From Brevibacillus laterosporus DSM 25 (GTDB lineage Bacteria > Bacillota > Bacilli > Brevibacillales > Brevibacillaceae), in NCBI RefSeq assembly GCF_002706795.1, contig NZ_CP017705.1:3943501-4007500 (forward strand): a DNA stretch of 64,000 nt, read 5' to 3'. The position numbers and the translations under genes were made by a program. Below the pieces are notes generated by a model. That model was not told where the DNA came from and did not search any database. It worked only from the letters and a program-made list of their open reading frames with translations. Positions 8,054 to 16,183 of the stretch are shown here, piece by piece. How positions within the stretch are numbered: the first letter of the stretch is position 1; each line of letters opens with the position of its first letter.

Positions 8054-8101
8054 ATGCTCTCGTTTACTAGATTATGTAAGTGTAAACCCCCTATTCCGTA
8101 G
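8054..8101 (+). CDS. Leader peptide MLSFTRLCKCKPPIP
   Basis: ATG 8054 opens a 15-codon frame ending Pro-Pro-Ile-Pro-stop. GGTGAT (8044-8049) matches the 16S 3' end and sits 4 nt upstream; an in-frame ATG at 8042 would add four residues. The CCC CCT ATT codons for Pro-Pro-Ile are the same nine bases that pair with the ribosome site of the exporter gene. A ribosome slowed or stalled at the Pro-rich end would therefore melt the hairpin. This is the arrangement of antibiotic-inducible leader peptides (erm, cat). No homologous leader is recognised, so the function is inferred from architecture only. Confidence 0.55.
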   Translation: MLSFTRLCKCKPPIP

Positions 8102-8140
8102 GGTATGTGCAGAGTTTTGAGATTTGCACATAATAGGGGG
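8087..8140 (+). promoter_or_regulatory. RBS-sequestering hairpin (translational attenuator) of the exporter gene
   Basis: CCCCCTAT (8087-8094) pairs with ATAGGGGG (8133-8140), and TATGTGC (8104-8110) pairs with GCACATA (8126-8132). The two helices stack with a 9-nt bulge on the left side and a 15-nt loop. The 3' arm is the ribosome site of the exporter, whose ATG is 7 nt away, so the default structure would block translation. There is no T run, so it does not look like a terminator. The leader ORF's stop codon (8099-8101) lies in the bulge. Confidence 0.65.
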
Positions 8141-8147
8141 AATCGGT

Positions 8148-9338
8148 ATGACCAAAAAAATCTCAACACCGTCACTGTTACTATTTATTATCCTTGTGGG
8201 CTTTCCACAAATTAGTGAAACGATATATACACCTTCTTTACCTGATATTTCACAAACGTTTGGTGTTAGCAGCAATATCATTCAGTTAACATTGAGCCTT
8301 TATTTCTTTGGCTTTGCCTTAGGGGTTTTCTTTTGGGGAAGGCTATCTGATGTCATTGGAAGGCGGCCCGCAATGCTATGGGGCATATTTATTTATGGAG
8401 TTGGCAGTCTTGGCTGCTATCTATCTAATGCAGTTGAATGGTTATTAATCAGCAGATTTGTTCAGGCTTTTGGAGCGAGTACTGGCTCTGTGGTGACACA
8501 AACGATTCTTCGTGAAAGCATTGACGGAGTCAGGCGTCACGTTGTGTTTGCCCAGATATCTGCTGCGCTTGCCTTTACTCCTGCGATTGGTCCCTTGCTT
8601 GGGGGATTCATCGATCAGGCTTGGGGATTCCGGGCTGTTTTCTTTACCCTTGTTGTGCTGGGTGCGGTTGTTTTTGTGTACACGTTTATGGCGTTACCAG
8701 AGACAAAATTATCTGTAACTTCCAAAAGTAGTGTACGTTTAGTAGCTAAACGTATGGCTCGTGATAAAAGAGTATGGTTGTTTGGATTGCTGATTGGACT
8801 AACGAATGGGATTTTGTTCAGTTACTATGCAGAAGCACCTTTTATTTACATTGAGTTTTTTCATATGACACCAGGTGTGTTTGGGTTTTTTGGAGTTTTT
8901 GTAGCTTTAGCGTCCATAATTGGTGCGCTACTTTCAAAGAAATTGCTACAGAAACTTTCAGCTGAGAGAATTATTTATCTAGGATCACTTGTAACGACAT
9001 TGGGTGCAGGTTTTTTAACAAGTCTGGTGCTTATTGGATTAGATTCTTCAATCCTGTCATTGGTATTACTTGTTAGTTCTGTTTTTACACTTTTGATGGG
9101 GATTGGGATGGCAATACCTAATTGCCTAAGCTTAGCACTGGTGAATTATCATGACACACAAGGAACAGCAGGCGCTATATTTGGGTTAAGCTATTACTTT
9201 ATTGTTAGTTTTATTACTACAGGTATGAGCTACCTTCATAATGGAACACTGCTTCCTATGCCAATGTATTTTCTTTTATTGGCTCTGGTCATGGTAATTG
9301 TCAGCTACAACCTGATGACTCCATCTAAAATCGATTAA
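8148..9338 (+). CDS. Multidrug MFS transporter, Bcr/CflA family
   Basis: The 396-residue transporter has twelve predicted membrane segments. The Bcr/CflA family pattern is clear: 'YTPSLPDISQTF' after TM1, motif A 'GRLSDVIGRRP' in loop 2-3, and 'RFVQAFGAS' in TM4. Family members are proton-driven exporters of bicyclomycin, chloramphenicol and related drugs. I use ATG 8148, preceded by AGGGGG at 7 nt; the TTG at 8124 lies inside the attenuator stem. The leader region (8000-8147) with its anti-Shine-Dalgarno hairpin indicates translational induction. The substrate is not determinable from sequence. Confidence 0.88.
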   Translation: MTKKISTPSLLLFIILVGFPQISETIYTPSLPDISQTFGVSSNIIQLTLSLYFFGFALGVFFWGRLSDVIGRRPAMLWGIFIYGVGSLGCYLSNAVEWLLISRFVQAFGASTGSVVTQTILRESIDGVRRHVVFAQISAALAFTPAIGPLLGGFIDQAWGFRAVFFTLVVLGAVVFVYTFMALPETKLSVTSKSSVRLVAKRMARDKRVWLFGLLIGLTNGILFSYYAEAPFIYIEFFHMTPGVFGFFGVFVALASIIGALLSKKLLQKLSAERIIYLGSLVTTLGAGFLTSLVLIGLDSSILSLVLLVSSVFTLLMGIGMAIPNCLSLALVNYHDTQGTAGAIFGLSYYFIVSFITTGMSYLHNGTLLPMPMYFLLLALVMVIVSYNLMTPSKID

Positions 9339-9409
9339 ATAATGAGAAAAGAAGGACTTACAATAATGATCTTGCCCCTGTCAAGTAGACAACTTTAAAC
9401 AAGCCCCAT

Positions 9410-10309
9410 CTAGGCTACCTGAGTTCGGTATTCTATCGGACTCAGGTTTTTTAATCGAGATTGAAACCGTTGCTGATTATAGAAATTAATGTAACCGTGA
9501 AGAGCTTCTTCCACTTCTTTATCTGTTTGAAACGAATGAAGGTACAAACACTCTGTTTTTAAATGCCCAAAGAACCCCTCAATACAGGCGTTATCTAAAC
9601 AGTTACCTTTTCTAGACATACTTGCTACGATTTTATATTGCTGAAGGAACTGGTTATACTGCTTTGAGGTGTACTGGTATCCTTGATCACTGTGTAGGAG
9701 GACTCCGCTTACATCCCGCTTTTTAATCGCTAATTTTACGGTATCCATTACGAGTCGTAAATCATTACGTTTGCTTGTTTTGTAGGCAACAACTTCGTTG
9801 TTATACATGTCGTATATGACAGACAGATAAAGACGGCGACCATTAAATAGTATGTAGGTAATATCTGTAGCCCATTTCTCATTTGGCCGTGAGGCGCAAA
9901 AATTTCGATTCAGCTTGTTTTCGGAGATGACAACCTTCTCTTTGCGCCCAAAGAATTTTCGTTTTTTACGGATTAGCGCTTGTATCCCAAGTTCCTTCAT
10001 AATGCGATACACACGTTTATGATTGACTTTTAGCCCGTACCTTCTAAATAACCACACTTTTATTCGGGGATACCCGTAAATACCTTTGACCTCTTGATGA
10101 CACTCCATGATCATTTCTCTTAATTTTTCATTTACCAATTGTTTTGAGGTGGGGTGTTTCTCACGAGAAAGCCACTTGTAAAAACCACTACGAGATACTT
10201 TCGTAATTTTACACAATAAAGTAATAGAATACTTTTTAGACAATTCTTTAATAAGCTCGAAAAAACAGCATTTATCTTTCGGTTTCACCTCTTTTCTAGA
10301 CCTAGCCAC
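9410..10309 (-). CDS. IS3-family transposase OrfB (DDE integrase)
   Basis: The 299-codon frame encodes an HTH_21 region (about residues 50-105) and an rve integrase core. The catalytic triad is visible: Asp in WATDITYI, Asp in LLHSDQGYQYTS, and Glu in NACIEGFFGHLKTE. The nominal GTG at 10309 is the first codon after the slippery site, so the protein is probably made only as an OrfAB fusion by -1 frameshifting. No internal stops are present; the copy looks competent. Confidence 0.92.
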   Translation of the reverse strand: MARSRKEVKPKDKCCFFELIKELSKKYSITLLCKITKVSRSGFYKWLSREKHPTSKQLVNEKLREMIMECHQEVKGIYGYPRIKVWLFRRYGLKVNHKRVYRIMKELGIQALIRKKRKFFGRKEKVVISENKLNRNFCASRPNEKWATDITYILFNGRRLYLSVIYDMYNNEVVAYKTSKRNDLRLVMDTVKLAIKKRDVSGVLLHSDQGYQYTSKQYNQFLQQYKIVASMSRKGNCLDNACIEGFFGHLKTECLYLHSFQTDKEVEEALHGYINFYNQQRFQSRLKNLSPIEYRTQVA

Positions 10310-10593
10310 TTTTTTAAGAATTCGTTCTCTGCACGTAATCGAACTATCTCTTCCTCCGTACTCTCTGGCCTTATTCGTGGTCTTCCTCTAAGAGGATTTT
10401 TTGTTCTCCCGCGTTTTTCATCTAGTCCCTGTATACCTTCCTTTCTATAATGATCAACCCATCTTCTTAAAATAGAAGGGTCACTAATGCCGAGATCCCT
10501 TGTAAGTGTTTTGTACCCTTGTTCACCGCTCAAATAAAGCCGTACGGCTTTTAACTTAAAATCCTTTGAATATGTTTTTCTAATTTCCCCCAT
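10285..10593 (-). CDS. IS3-family transposase OrfA
   Basis: The 102-residue HTH protein (KTYSKDFKLKAVRLYLSG, GISDPSILRRWVDHY) binds the IS ends in this family. It starts at ATG 10593 behind AGGAGGGG. Near its end the sequence A AAA AAG (10315-10309) is read in frame, exactly where orfB joins in the -1 frame, a standard IS3 programmed frameshift site. A basic, Pro-rich linker and a short leucine-zipper-like end (ESTEEEIVRLRAENEFLKKW) precede the stop. Confidence 0.9.
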   Translation of the reverse strand: MGEIRKTYSKDFKLKAVRLYLSGEQGYKTLTRDLGISDPSILRRWVDHYRKEGIQGLDEKRGRTKNPLRGRPRIRPESTEEEIVRLRAENEFLKKWLGLEKR

Positions 10594-10692
10594 AGAAAAT
10601 TCCCCTCCTAGTTAATACAGTAAGGGGTCTTGCTTCTTACTGTCTACTAAAAGGGGATAATATCATAAAATGTAGGTCTTTCTTTTTTACTC

Positions 10693-10722
10693 TTTACATA
10701 GGGTAGGGGGGTATAGTATTAT
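10693..10722 (+). promoter_or_regulatory. copZA promoter with CsoR-like operator
   Basis: TTTACA (10693-10698), an 18-nt spacer and TATTAT (10717-10722) form a sigma-A-type promoter. The spacer is the GC-rich TAGGGTAGGGGGGTATAGTA (10699-10718), which matches the known CsoR operator type (two G/C tracts in a TA-N-GGGTA-N-GGGGGTATA arrangement). Copper binding to CsoR would relieve repression. No csoR gene is in this window. Confidence 0.7.
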
Positions 10723-10756
10723 AAATGTGACGATACAAACAAGGGGAGATGTCATA

Positions 10757-10960
10757 ATGACAAAAACAGTTTTTTATGTAGAAGGAATGTCTTGCAAAAG
10801 TTGTGCAGCAAAGATTGAACAAGCATGTAATGAAGTAGGAGCAATAAAAGTTCAGGTAGATCTAGTTCAGAAGCAGGTAGAAATTGAGCACGACCCCAAT
10901 AGTCTAGAAGTAGGTCTTCTAAAAGAACAAGTGGAGAAATTGGGATATAAGATAGTGTAA
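10757..10960 (+). CDS. copZ: Copper chaperone CopZ
   Basis: The 67-residue HMA-domain protein has the copper-binding GMSCKSC motif near residue 10, followed by 'KIEQACNEVGAIKVQVDLVQKQV' and ending 'LGYKIV'. It would carry Cu(I) in the cytoplasm to CopA. The start is ATG 10757 behind AAGGGGAG at 8 nt; a TTG/ATG-type extension upstream lacks a site. The gene lies 37 nt before copA and behind the CsoR-like operator, the usual copZA arrangement. Confidence 0.93.
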   Translation: MTKTVFYVEGMSCKSCAAKIEQACNEVGAIKVQVDLVQKQVEIEHDPNSLEVGLLKEQVEKLGYKIV

Positions 10961-10997
10961 GGCAACTAGGGTATAGTATGTGTGAGGAGGTAGTAGC

Positions 10998-13430
10998 ATG
11001 GCTGAGAGTGTCGCAGCAACCAAGCAACAAAAAACAACGATGCAAATTACCGGTATGACTTGTGCCGCATGTGCCCGACGAATTGAAAAAGGATTGCAGA
11101 AGACAGAAGGGGTTCAAGATGCTACTGTTAATCTGAGTTTAGAGCGAGCTACGGTTACTTTTGATCCCAAAAAGGTAGGTGTGGTTGATTTAGAACAACG
11201 TATAGAATCCCTTGGGTATGGTACAGCCAAAGAAAAAGCTGAGCTTCTTATCACGGGAATGACATGTGCCGCATGTGCGACTCGAATTGAAAAGGGACTA
11301 AACAAACTTCCTGGGGTCATGGAAGCAAACGTTAATCTAACGATGGAAAGAGCAACTGTGGTGTATCAACCATCTGAGACAACCATGGTCGATTTAATAA
11401 AAAAGGTAGAGAATCTGGGATATGGAGCAAGTCTGAAGCAGGGTGAGCAAGCGTCGGAGTCTGATCATCGTAAAAAAGAGATTGCTCGGCAAAAGCGTAA
11501 ACTTATTATCTCTGCAATCCTATCTCTGCCTTTGTTATGGACGATGGTGAAGCATTTTTCGTTTACATCATTTATTTGGGCCCCTGACATATTAATGAAC
11601 CCATGGTTTCAATTCCTTTTGGCGACTCCAGTACAGTTCATTATTGGTTGGCAATTTTACCAAGGAGCATACAAGGCACTCCGCAATGGCTCAGCAAACA
11701 TGGATGTATTAGTAGCATTGGGAACATCCGCAGCTTATTTTTATAGTCTTTATGAAACGATTAGAAGTATGGAAACCATGCATCATGAAGTCCATCTTTA
11801 TTATGAAACTAGTGCTGTACTTATTACATTAATTCTATTAGGAAAACTTTTTGAAGCATTAGCGAAGGGTCGTACATCAGAAGCAATTAAAACCTTAATG
11901 GGACTTCAGGCTAAAACAGCTACGGTTATTCGCAATGGTGAAGAACTGGTCATTGCTGTGGAGGACGTACATGTTGATGATCTGTTTCTCGTAAAGCCAG
12001 GTGAAAAAATACCGGTAGATGGAGAGATTGTTGAGGGAAAATCTACAGTAGACGAATCAATGCTCACGGGAGAAAGCATCCCAGTGGAAAAACAGTCAGG
12101 CGATCATGTAATAGGAGCTACGATTAATAAAAACGGTGTTTTACAAGTAAGGGCTACAAAGGTCGGTAAGGAAACAGCATTGGCCCAAATTATTAAAGTG
12201 GTGGAAGAAGCACAAGGCTCAAAAGCACCGATTCAGCGTGTGGCCGACAAGATTTCAGGAATTTTTGTTCCGATTGTCGTATCGCTTGCTATCTTGTCTT
12301 TTTTGATTTGGTACTTCCTCATTACACCGAGTGATTTTACTAGCGCACTAGAAATTCTAATAGCTGTACTTGTCATTGCTTGCCCGTGTGCACTCGGTCT
12401 GGCAACCCCAACCTCAATCATGGCAGGCTCTGGTCGGGCAGCCGAAGCGGGTGTTCTATTTAAAGGTGGGGAACATTTGGAAGCAACCCATCGAATTGAT
12501 ACAGTACTACTTGATAAAACAGGGACGATTACAAAAGGTAAGCCTGAATTGACGGATGTCCTATCAATAGATATTTGGGAAAAACAAGAATTTCTTCGAT
12601 ATATTGCTAGTGCGGAGAAAAATTCCGAACATCCTTTAGCAGAAGCGATTGTTACAGGTGCTATCGAGCAGGGGATTGTATTACAAATTCCTACCGAATT
12701 TGAAGCAATTCCAGGGTATGGGGTGCGTGCCATTATTGATGGGAAAGAACTATTAGTTGGAACACGTAAACTAATGAAGAAATTTGACGTACAGATCGAT
12801 CAAGCATTACCTATTATGGAAAAATGGGAGCAGGAAGGGAAAACAGCAATGCTAGCTGCCATTGATCAACAATATGCTGGAGTAATTGCGGTAGCGGATA
12901 CAGTCAAACAAACCTCCCGGGAAGCGATTACTCGCTTAAGAGAAATGGGTCTAAGTGTCTATATGGTAACAGGCGATAATGAACGAACAGCAAAAGCGAT
13001 TGCAGCTCAAGTGGGTGTCGATCATGTAATTGCAGAAGTGTTACCAGAGGAAAAGGCAGCAGAAGTAACCAGATTACAACAAGCTGGTAAAAAAGTAGCG
13101 ATGGTTGGAGATGGAATCAATGACGCTCCAGCTTTAGCCACAGCAGATATAGGTATTGCTATGGGAACGGGTACAGATATAGCAATGGAAGCAGCTGATA
13201 TTACATTGATGCGGGGCGATCTAAATAGCATCGCGGATGCTTTCAAAATGAGCAAGAAAACGATGACGAACATTAAACAAAATTTGTTTTGGGCTCTTGC
13301 CTACAATTGTTTGGGGATTCCAATTGCTGCTGCTGGCTTATTAGCTCCATGGTTGGCAGGTGCAGCGATGGCACTGAGTTCCGTATCAGTTGTGTTAAAT
13401 GCTTTGCGATTGCAACGGGTAAAACTTTAA
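10998..13430 (+). CDS. copA: Cu(I)-exporting P1B-type ATPase CopA
   Basis: The 810-residue pump has two N-terminal HMA domains (GMTCAAC near residues 20 and 90), eight membrane segments, the actuator TGES, the CPC metal site in TM6 (about 461-463), the phosphorylated Asp in DKTGT (about 505), SEHPLAEA of the nucleotide domain, and [11 protein letters not shown] plus the C-terminal '[10 protein letters not shown]' end fit the Cu+ subgroup. GAGGAGG precedes ATG 10998. Copper is pumped out of the cytoplasm, with CopZ as donor. A terminator follows. Confidence 0.95.
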   Translation: MAESVAATKQQKTTMQITGMTCAACARRIEKGLQKTEGVQDATVNLSLERATVTFDPKKVGVVDLEQRIESLGYGTAKEKAELLITGMTCAACATRIEKGLNKLPGVMEANVNLTMERATVVYQPSETTMVDLIKKVENLGYGASLKQGEQASESDHRKKEIARQKRKLIISAILSLPLLWTMVKHFSFTSFIWAPDILMNPWFQFLLATPVQFIIGWQFYQGAYKALRNGSANMDVLVALGTSAAYFYSLYETIRSMETMHHEVHLYYETSAVLITLILLGKLFEALAKGRTSEAIKTLMGLQAKTATVIRNGEELVIAVEDVHVDDLFLVKPGEKIPVDGEIVEGKSTVDESMLTGESIPVEKQSGDHVIGATINKNGVLQVRATKVGKETALAQIIKVVEEAQGSKAPIQRVADKISGIFVPIVVSLAILSFLIWYFLITPSDFTSALEILIAVLVIACPCALGLATPTSIMAGSGRAAEAGVLFKGGEHLEATHRIDTVLLDKTGTITKGKPELTDVLSIDIWEKQEFLRYIASAEKNSEHPLAEAIVTGAIEQGIVLQIPTEFEAIPGYGVRAIIDGKELLVGTRKLMKKFDVQIDQALPIMEKWEQEGKTAMLAAIDQQYAGVIAVADTVKQTSREAITRLREMGLSVYMVTGDNERTAKAIAAQVGVDHVIAEVLPEEKAAEVTRLQQAGKKVAMVGDGINDAPALATADIGIAMGTGTDIAMEAADITLMRGDLNSIADAFKMSKKTMTNIKQNLFWALAYNCLGIPIAAAGLLAPWLAGAAMALSSVSVVLNALRLQRVKL

Positions 13431-13460
13431 GAAGAGAATAAATGAACGTAAAACGAAAAT

Positions 13461-13500
13461 AAAAAAGACGGCTACAGAAAATAGTAGTCGTCTTTTTTGT
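13461..13500 (+). terminator. Rho-independent terminator of copZA
   Basis: AAAAAAGACGGCTAC (13461-13475) pairs with GTAGTCGTCTTTTTT (13484-13498) with one mismatch across an 8-nt loop. Confidence 0.85.
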
Positions 13501-13527
13501 TTATCAAAAAAATAACATTTTTTCAAT

Positions 13528-13581
13528 AAAATTACCTCGATCAACTAATCATTTTATGAACGTTGTTATATAGGTAATTTT
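13528..13581. repeat. Spaced inverted repeat upstream of cydA
   Basis: AAAATTACCT (13528-13537) and AGGTAATTTT (13572-13581) are perfect complements 34 nt apart. The function is unknown; it could be a binding site pair or a leader structure. The remainder of the 340-nt gap before cydA holds the Fnr/Rex-like site and no gene. Confidence 0.45.
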
Positions 13582-13661
13582 CTGAATAGTTTTTTGTTAA
13601 AATGTTACTTTTTGTCGGATAGATGAATCTTTTCAAATTAGATTGAAACTATCGAACTAAA

Positions 13662-13677
13662 TGTGATAAATATCACA
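13662..13677. promoter_or_regulatory. Fnr/Rex-like palindrome upstream of cydA
   Basis: TGTGATAAATATCACA is a perfect 16-bp palindrome. It satisfies the Crp/Fnr half-site rule TGTGA-N6-TCACA, and its core is also shared by Rex operators (TTGTGAA-N4-TTCACAA). Both regulators control bd-oxidase genes in Bacilli, so low-oxygen or NADH-dependent control of cydABDC is likely; which protein binds is open. Confidence 0.65.
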
Positions 13678-13770
13678 CATGGGGTATGGAACAATCTGAG
13701 AAAATAACGCAAGGATAGATAAAATACCTTTTAGTTAAAAAACTATCAAGAGAGAGGGATGAGGAAATCA

Positions 13771-15180
13771 ATGGATTTGGATCTGGTATTGCTATCACGT
13801 ACTCAGTTTGCTTCCACAACGATTTTCCACTTCATCTTCGTCCCATTGACGATTGGATTATCTTTTCTAATCGCAATAATGGAAACGATGTATGTGGTCA
13901 AAGGCGAAGAAAAATATAAGCACATGGCAAAGTTCTGGGGCAAGCTGTTCCTAATTAACTTTGGTGTAGGTGTGGTAACAGGGATTCTACAGGAGTTCCA
14001 ATTTGGTATGAACTGGTCTAATTACTCTAGATTTGTTGGTGACGTTTTCGGTGCACCCCTTGCAATTGAGGCATTATTAGCTTTCTTTTTAGAATCTACA
14101 TTTATTGGTTTATGGATTTTTGGTTGGGAGCGTTTATCAAAGAAAGTCCACTGTCTCTGTATTTGGCTGGTGTCTTTCGGTACGACAATGTCTGCTTTCT
14201 GGATTTTGTTAGCTAACTCTTTTATGCAACGACCTGTAGGCTTTGAAATCAATAATGGTCGAGCAGAGATGAATGACTTTTTTGCGCTCGTTACAAATGG
14301 ACAGTTAATGGTAGAGTTCCCGCATACGATTTTTTCCGCGTTTGCAACAGGAGCTTTTCTAGTAGCTGGTGTTAGTGCTTATAAATTATTGCGTAAACAA
14401 GAGATACCATTCTTTAAATCATCATTTCAGTTATCGATTGTGATTGCTCTTATATCTTCTATCCTTGTTGCTGTATTTGGTCACCAACAAGCACAATACT
14501 TGGTGGGAACACAGCCTATGAAAATGGCCGCGAGTGAAGCGCTGTGGGAAAGAAGTCCGGACCCTGCTCCTTGGACGGTATTTGCTACGATTGATACACA
14601 AAATCAGAAAAATGGAATACAGGTTTCAATTCCTTATATGTTAAGCTATCTATCCTATAGTAAATTCTCAGGTGACCTTCCTGGAATGATTGAATTACAA
14701 GCTGAATACGAACAAAAATATGGTCCTGGTGATTATATTCCACCTGTTCGTACGACATTCTGGAGTTTCCGCATCATGGTAGCCGGTGGTAGCTTAATGA
14801 TTCTACTTTCCATGATTGGACTCTATCTGTCATGGCGCAAAAAGCTAGACAAGCCAAATAAATGGTTTATGTATTCAATGGTATATAGTATTTCTTTACC
14901 ATTTATCGCTAATACGGCAGGCTGGGTTATGACTGAATTTGGTCGTCAACCGTGGACTGTTTTTGGATTGATGAAAACGGAAGATAGTATTTCTCCAAGC
15001 GTATCTGCTGGGGAAGTGTTATTCTCACTGATTGCTTTTAGTACGATTTATTTGGCGCTATTCATTGTGCTCCTTTATTTGTTCACTCGTGTTATCAAGA
15101 AGGGTCCTTATGCTCTAGTGAAGGCAGAAGCAAGCACAAATGACCCGTTTAATAAGGAGGAAACTCATGCTTTCTCTTAA
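13771..15180 (+). CDS. cydA: Cytochrome bd ubiquinol/menaquinol oxidase subunit I
   Basis: The 469-residue, roughly nine-helix protein begins MDLDLVLLSRTQFASTTIFH, with the heme-ligand His region, and carries the conserved Q-loop/GRQPW region (TEFGRQPWTVFG near residue 395). It oxidises quinol and, with CydB, reduces O2 at heme b595/d. I use ATG 13771, behind GATGAGG at 6 nt, not ATG 13759, which abuts its ribosome site. The Q loop is the short type seen in Firmicutes. The gene overlaps cydB by 14 nt. Confidence 0.95.
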   Translation: MDLDLVLLSRTQFASTTIFHFIFVPLTIGLSFLIAIMETMYVVKGEEKYKHMAKFWGKLFLINFGVGVVTGILQEFQFGMNWSNYSRFVGDVFGAPLAIEALLAFFLESTFIGLWIFGWERLSKKVHCLCIWLVSFGTTMSAFWILLANSFMQRPVGFEINNGRAEMNDFFALVTNGQLMVEFPHTIFSAFATGAFLVAGVSAYKLLRKQEIPFFKSSFQLSIVIALISSILVAVFGHQQAQYLVGTQPMKMAASEALWERSPDPAPWTVFATIDTQNQKNGIQVSIPYMLSYLSYSKFSGDLPGMIELQAEYEQKYGPGDYIPPVRTTFWSFRIMVAGGSLMILLSMIGLYLSWRKKLDKPNKWFMYSMVYSISLPFIANTAGWVMTEFGRQPWTVFGLMKTEDSISPSVSAGEVLFSLIAFSTIYLALFIVLLYLFTRVIKKGPYALVKAEASTNDPFNKEETHAFS

Positions 15181-16183
15181 TGAACTCTGGTTTGTTTTAA
15201 TCGCTGTTTTATTCATTGGATTCTTCTTTTTAGAGGGTTTTGATTTTGGAATTGGGATGTCTACTACTTTCCTAGCCAAATCAGACATGGAGCGCCGCGT
15301 TTTAATCAATTCAATTGGCCCGTTCTGGGATGCGAATGAAGTATGGTTATTGACCGCAGGGGGAGCGATGTTTGCTGCGTTCCCTAACTGGTATGCAACG
15401 TTGTTTAGTGGGTTTTACTTGCCATTAGTATTTCTTTTGTTAGCGTTAATCGGTCGCGGTGTTGCTTTTGAATACCGTGGAAAAGTAGATAATCCCGTAT
15501 GGAGAAAAGTTTGGGATGTTGCGATTTTTATCGGTAGTTTTTTACCACCATTCTTACTTGGTGTGGTATTTGCTTGTCTGTTAAAGGGTTTACCAATCGA
15601 TGCAAACATGGAAATGAATGCAGGATTGTTTGACATGGTTAATTTGTATAGTGTGATGGGTGGAGTAACTGTCGTTGTTCTTTGCCAAGTACACGGTCTT
15701 TTGTTTGCAACGCTACGGACAACAGGTGATTTGCGCATGCGTGCTCGCAAACAAGCAAAAATGTTGTTGGCTCCACTAGCGCTTCTATTGGTTATCTTTG
15801 GAGGTATGACCTACTTCATGACGGATATTTTTGCCGTTCGGGGTGGCATACTAAGTGTGATAGCAGTATTGGGTGTTATTGCTTATGTGCTAGCTGGTTA
15901 CTTTATTACGAAAAAACGCGATGGATGGGCATTCGGGATGACTGGTACAGTGATTGCCCTTTCCATTAGTTCAGTATTTATTGGATTGTTCCCACGTGTA
16001 ATGATTAGCTCGATTGATAGTATGTTCAACCTGACAATTCAAAATGCATCGTCTAGTCCTTACTCTCTTAAAATCATGACGATCGTAGCTTTATCCTTGC
16101 TACCATTCGTATTGGGCTATCAAATTTGGAGTTACTTCGTATTTCATAAACGTGTACATGAGAAGGAGCACTTGGAATATTAA
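15167..16183 (+). CDS. cydB: Cytochrome bd oxidase subunit II
   Basis: The 338-residue integral membrane protein starts at ATG 15167 behind a perfect AAGGAGG inside the end of cydA. The family landmarks FLEGFDFGIGM and 'GPFWDANEVWLLTAGGAMFAAFP' are intact, and eight to nine helices are predicted. It forms the heterodimer with CydA. Its TAA overlaps the ATG of cydD by one base. Confidence 0.95.
   Translation: MLSLNELWFVLIAVLFIGFFFLEGFDFGIGMSTTFLAKSDMERRVLINSIGPFWDANEVWLLTAGGAMFAAFPNWYATLFSGFYLPLVFLLLALIGRGVAFEYRGKVDNPVWRKVWDVAIFIGSFLPPFLLGVVFACLLKGLPIDANMEMNAGLFDMVNLYSVMGGVTVVVLCQVHGLLFATLRTTGDLRMRARKQAKMLLAPLALLLVIFGGMTYFMTDIFAVRGGILSVIAVLGVIAYVLAGYFITKKRDGWAFGMTGTVIALSISSVFIGLFPRVMISSIDSMFNLTIQNASSSPYSLKIMTIVALSLLPFVLGYQIWSYFVFHKRVHEKEHLEY

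Larger units (their letters stand above)
9367..10665 (-). mobile_element. IS3-family insertion sequence (complete, 1299 bp)
   Basis: The ends are imperfect inverted repeats: the left begins TGATCTTGCCCCTG and the right, reversed, TGATATTATCCCCT; both continue into AGTAGACA. TGATCTT-type termini are typical of IS3. The 3-bp sequence TAA flanks both sides (9364-9366 and 10666-10668), as expected for target duplication. Two overlapping frames (orfA, orfB) with an A6G slippery site encode the transposase. The element lies between the drug exporter and the copZ promoter, whose -35 begins 28 nt beyond the right end. Confidence 0.92.

Noticed and set aside
8087-8140. Reading the exporter leader hairpin as a transcription terminator
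   Set aside because: No T run follows the stem and its 3' arm is the ribosome site, which fits translational rather than transcriptional control.
12233-12733. Reverse-strand 166-codon frame inside copA
   Set aside because: It lies entirely within the CopA coding region, and its translation is an antisense shadow of conserved P-type ATPase motifs.
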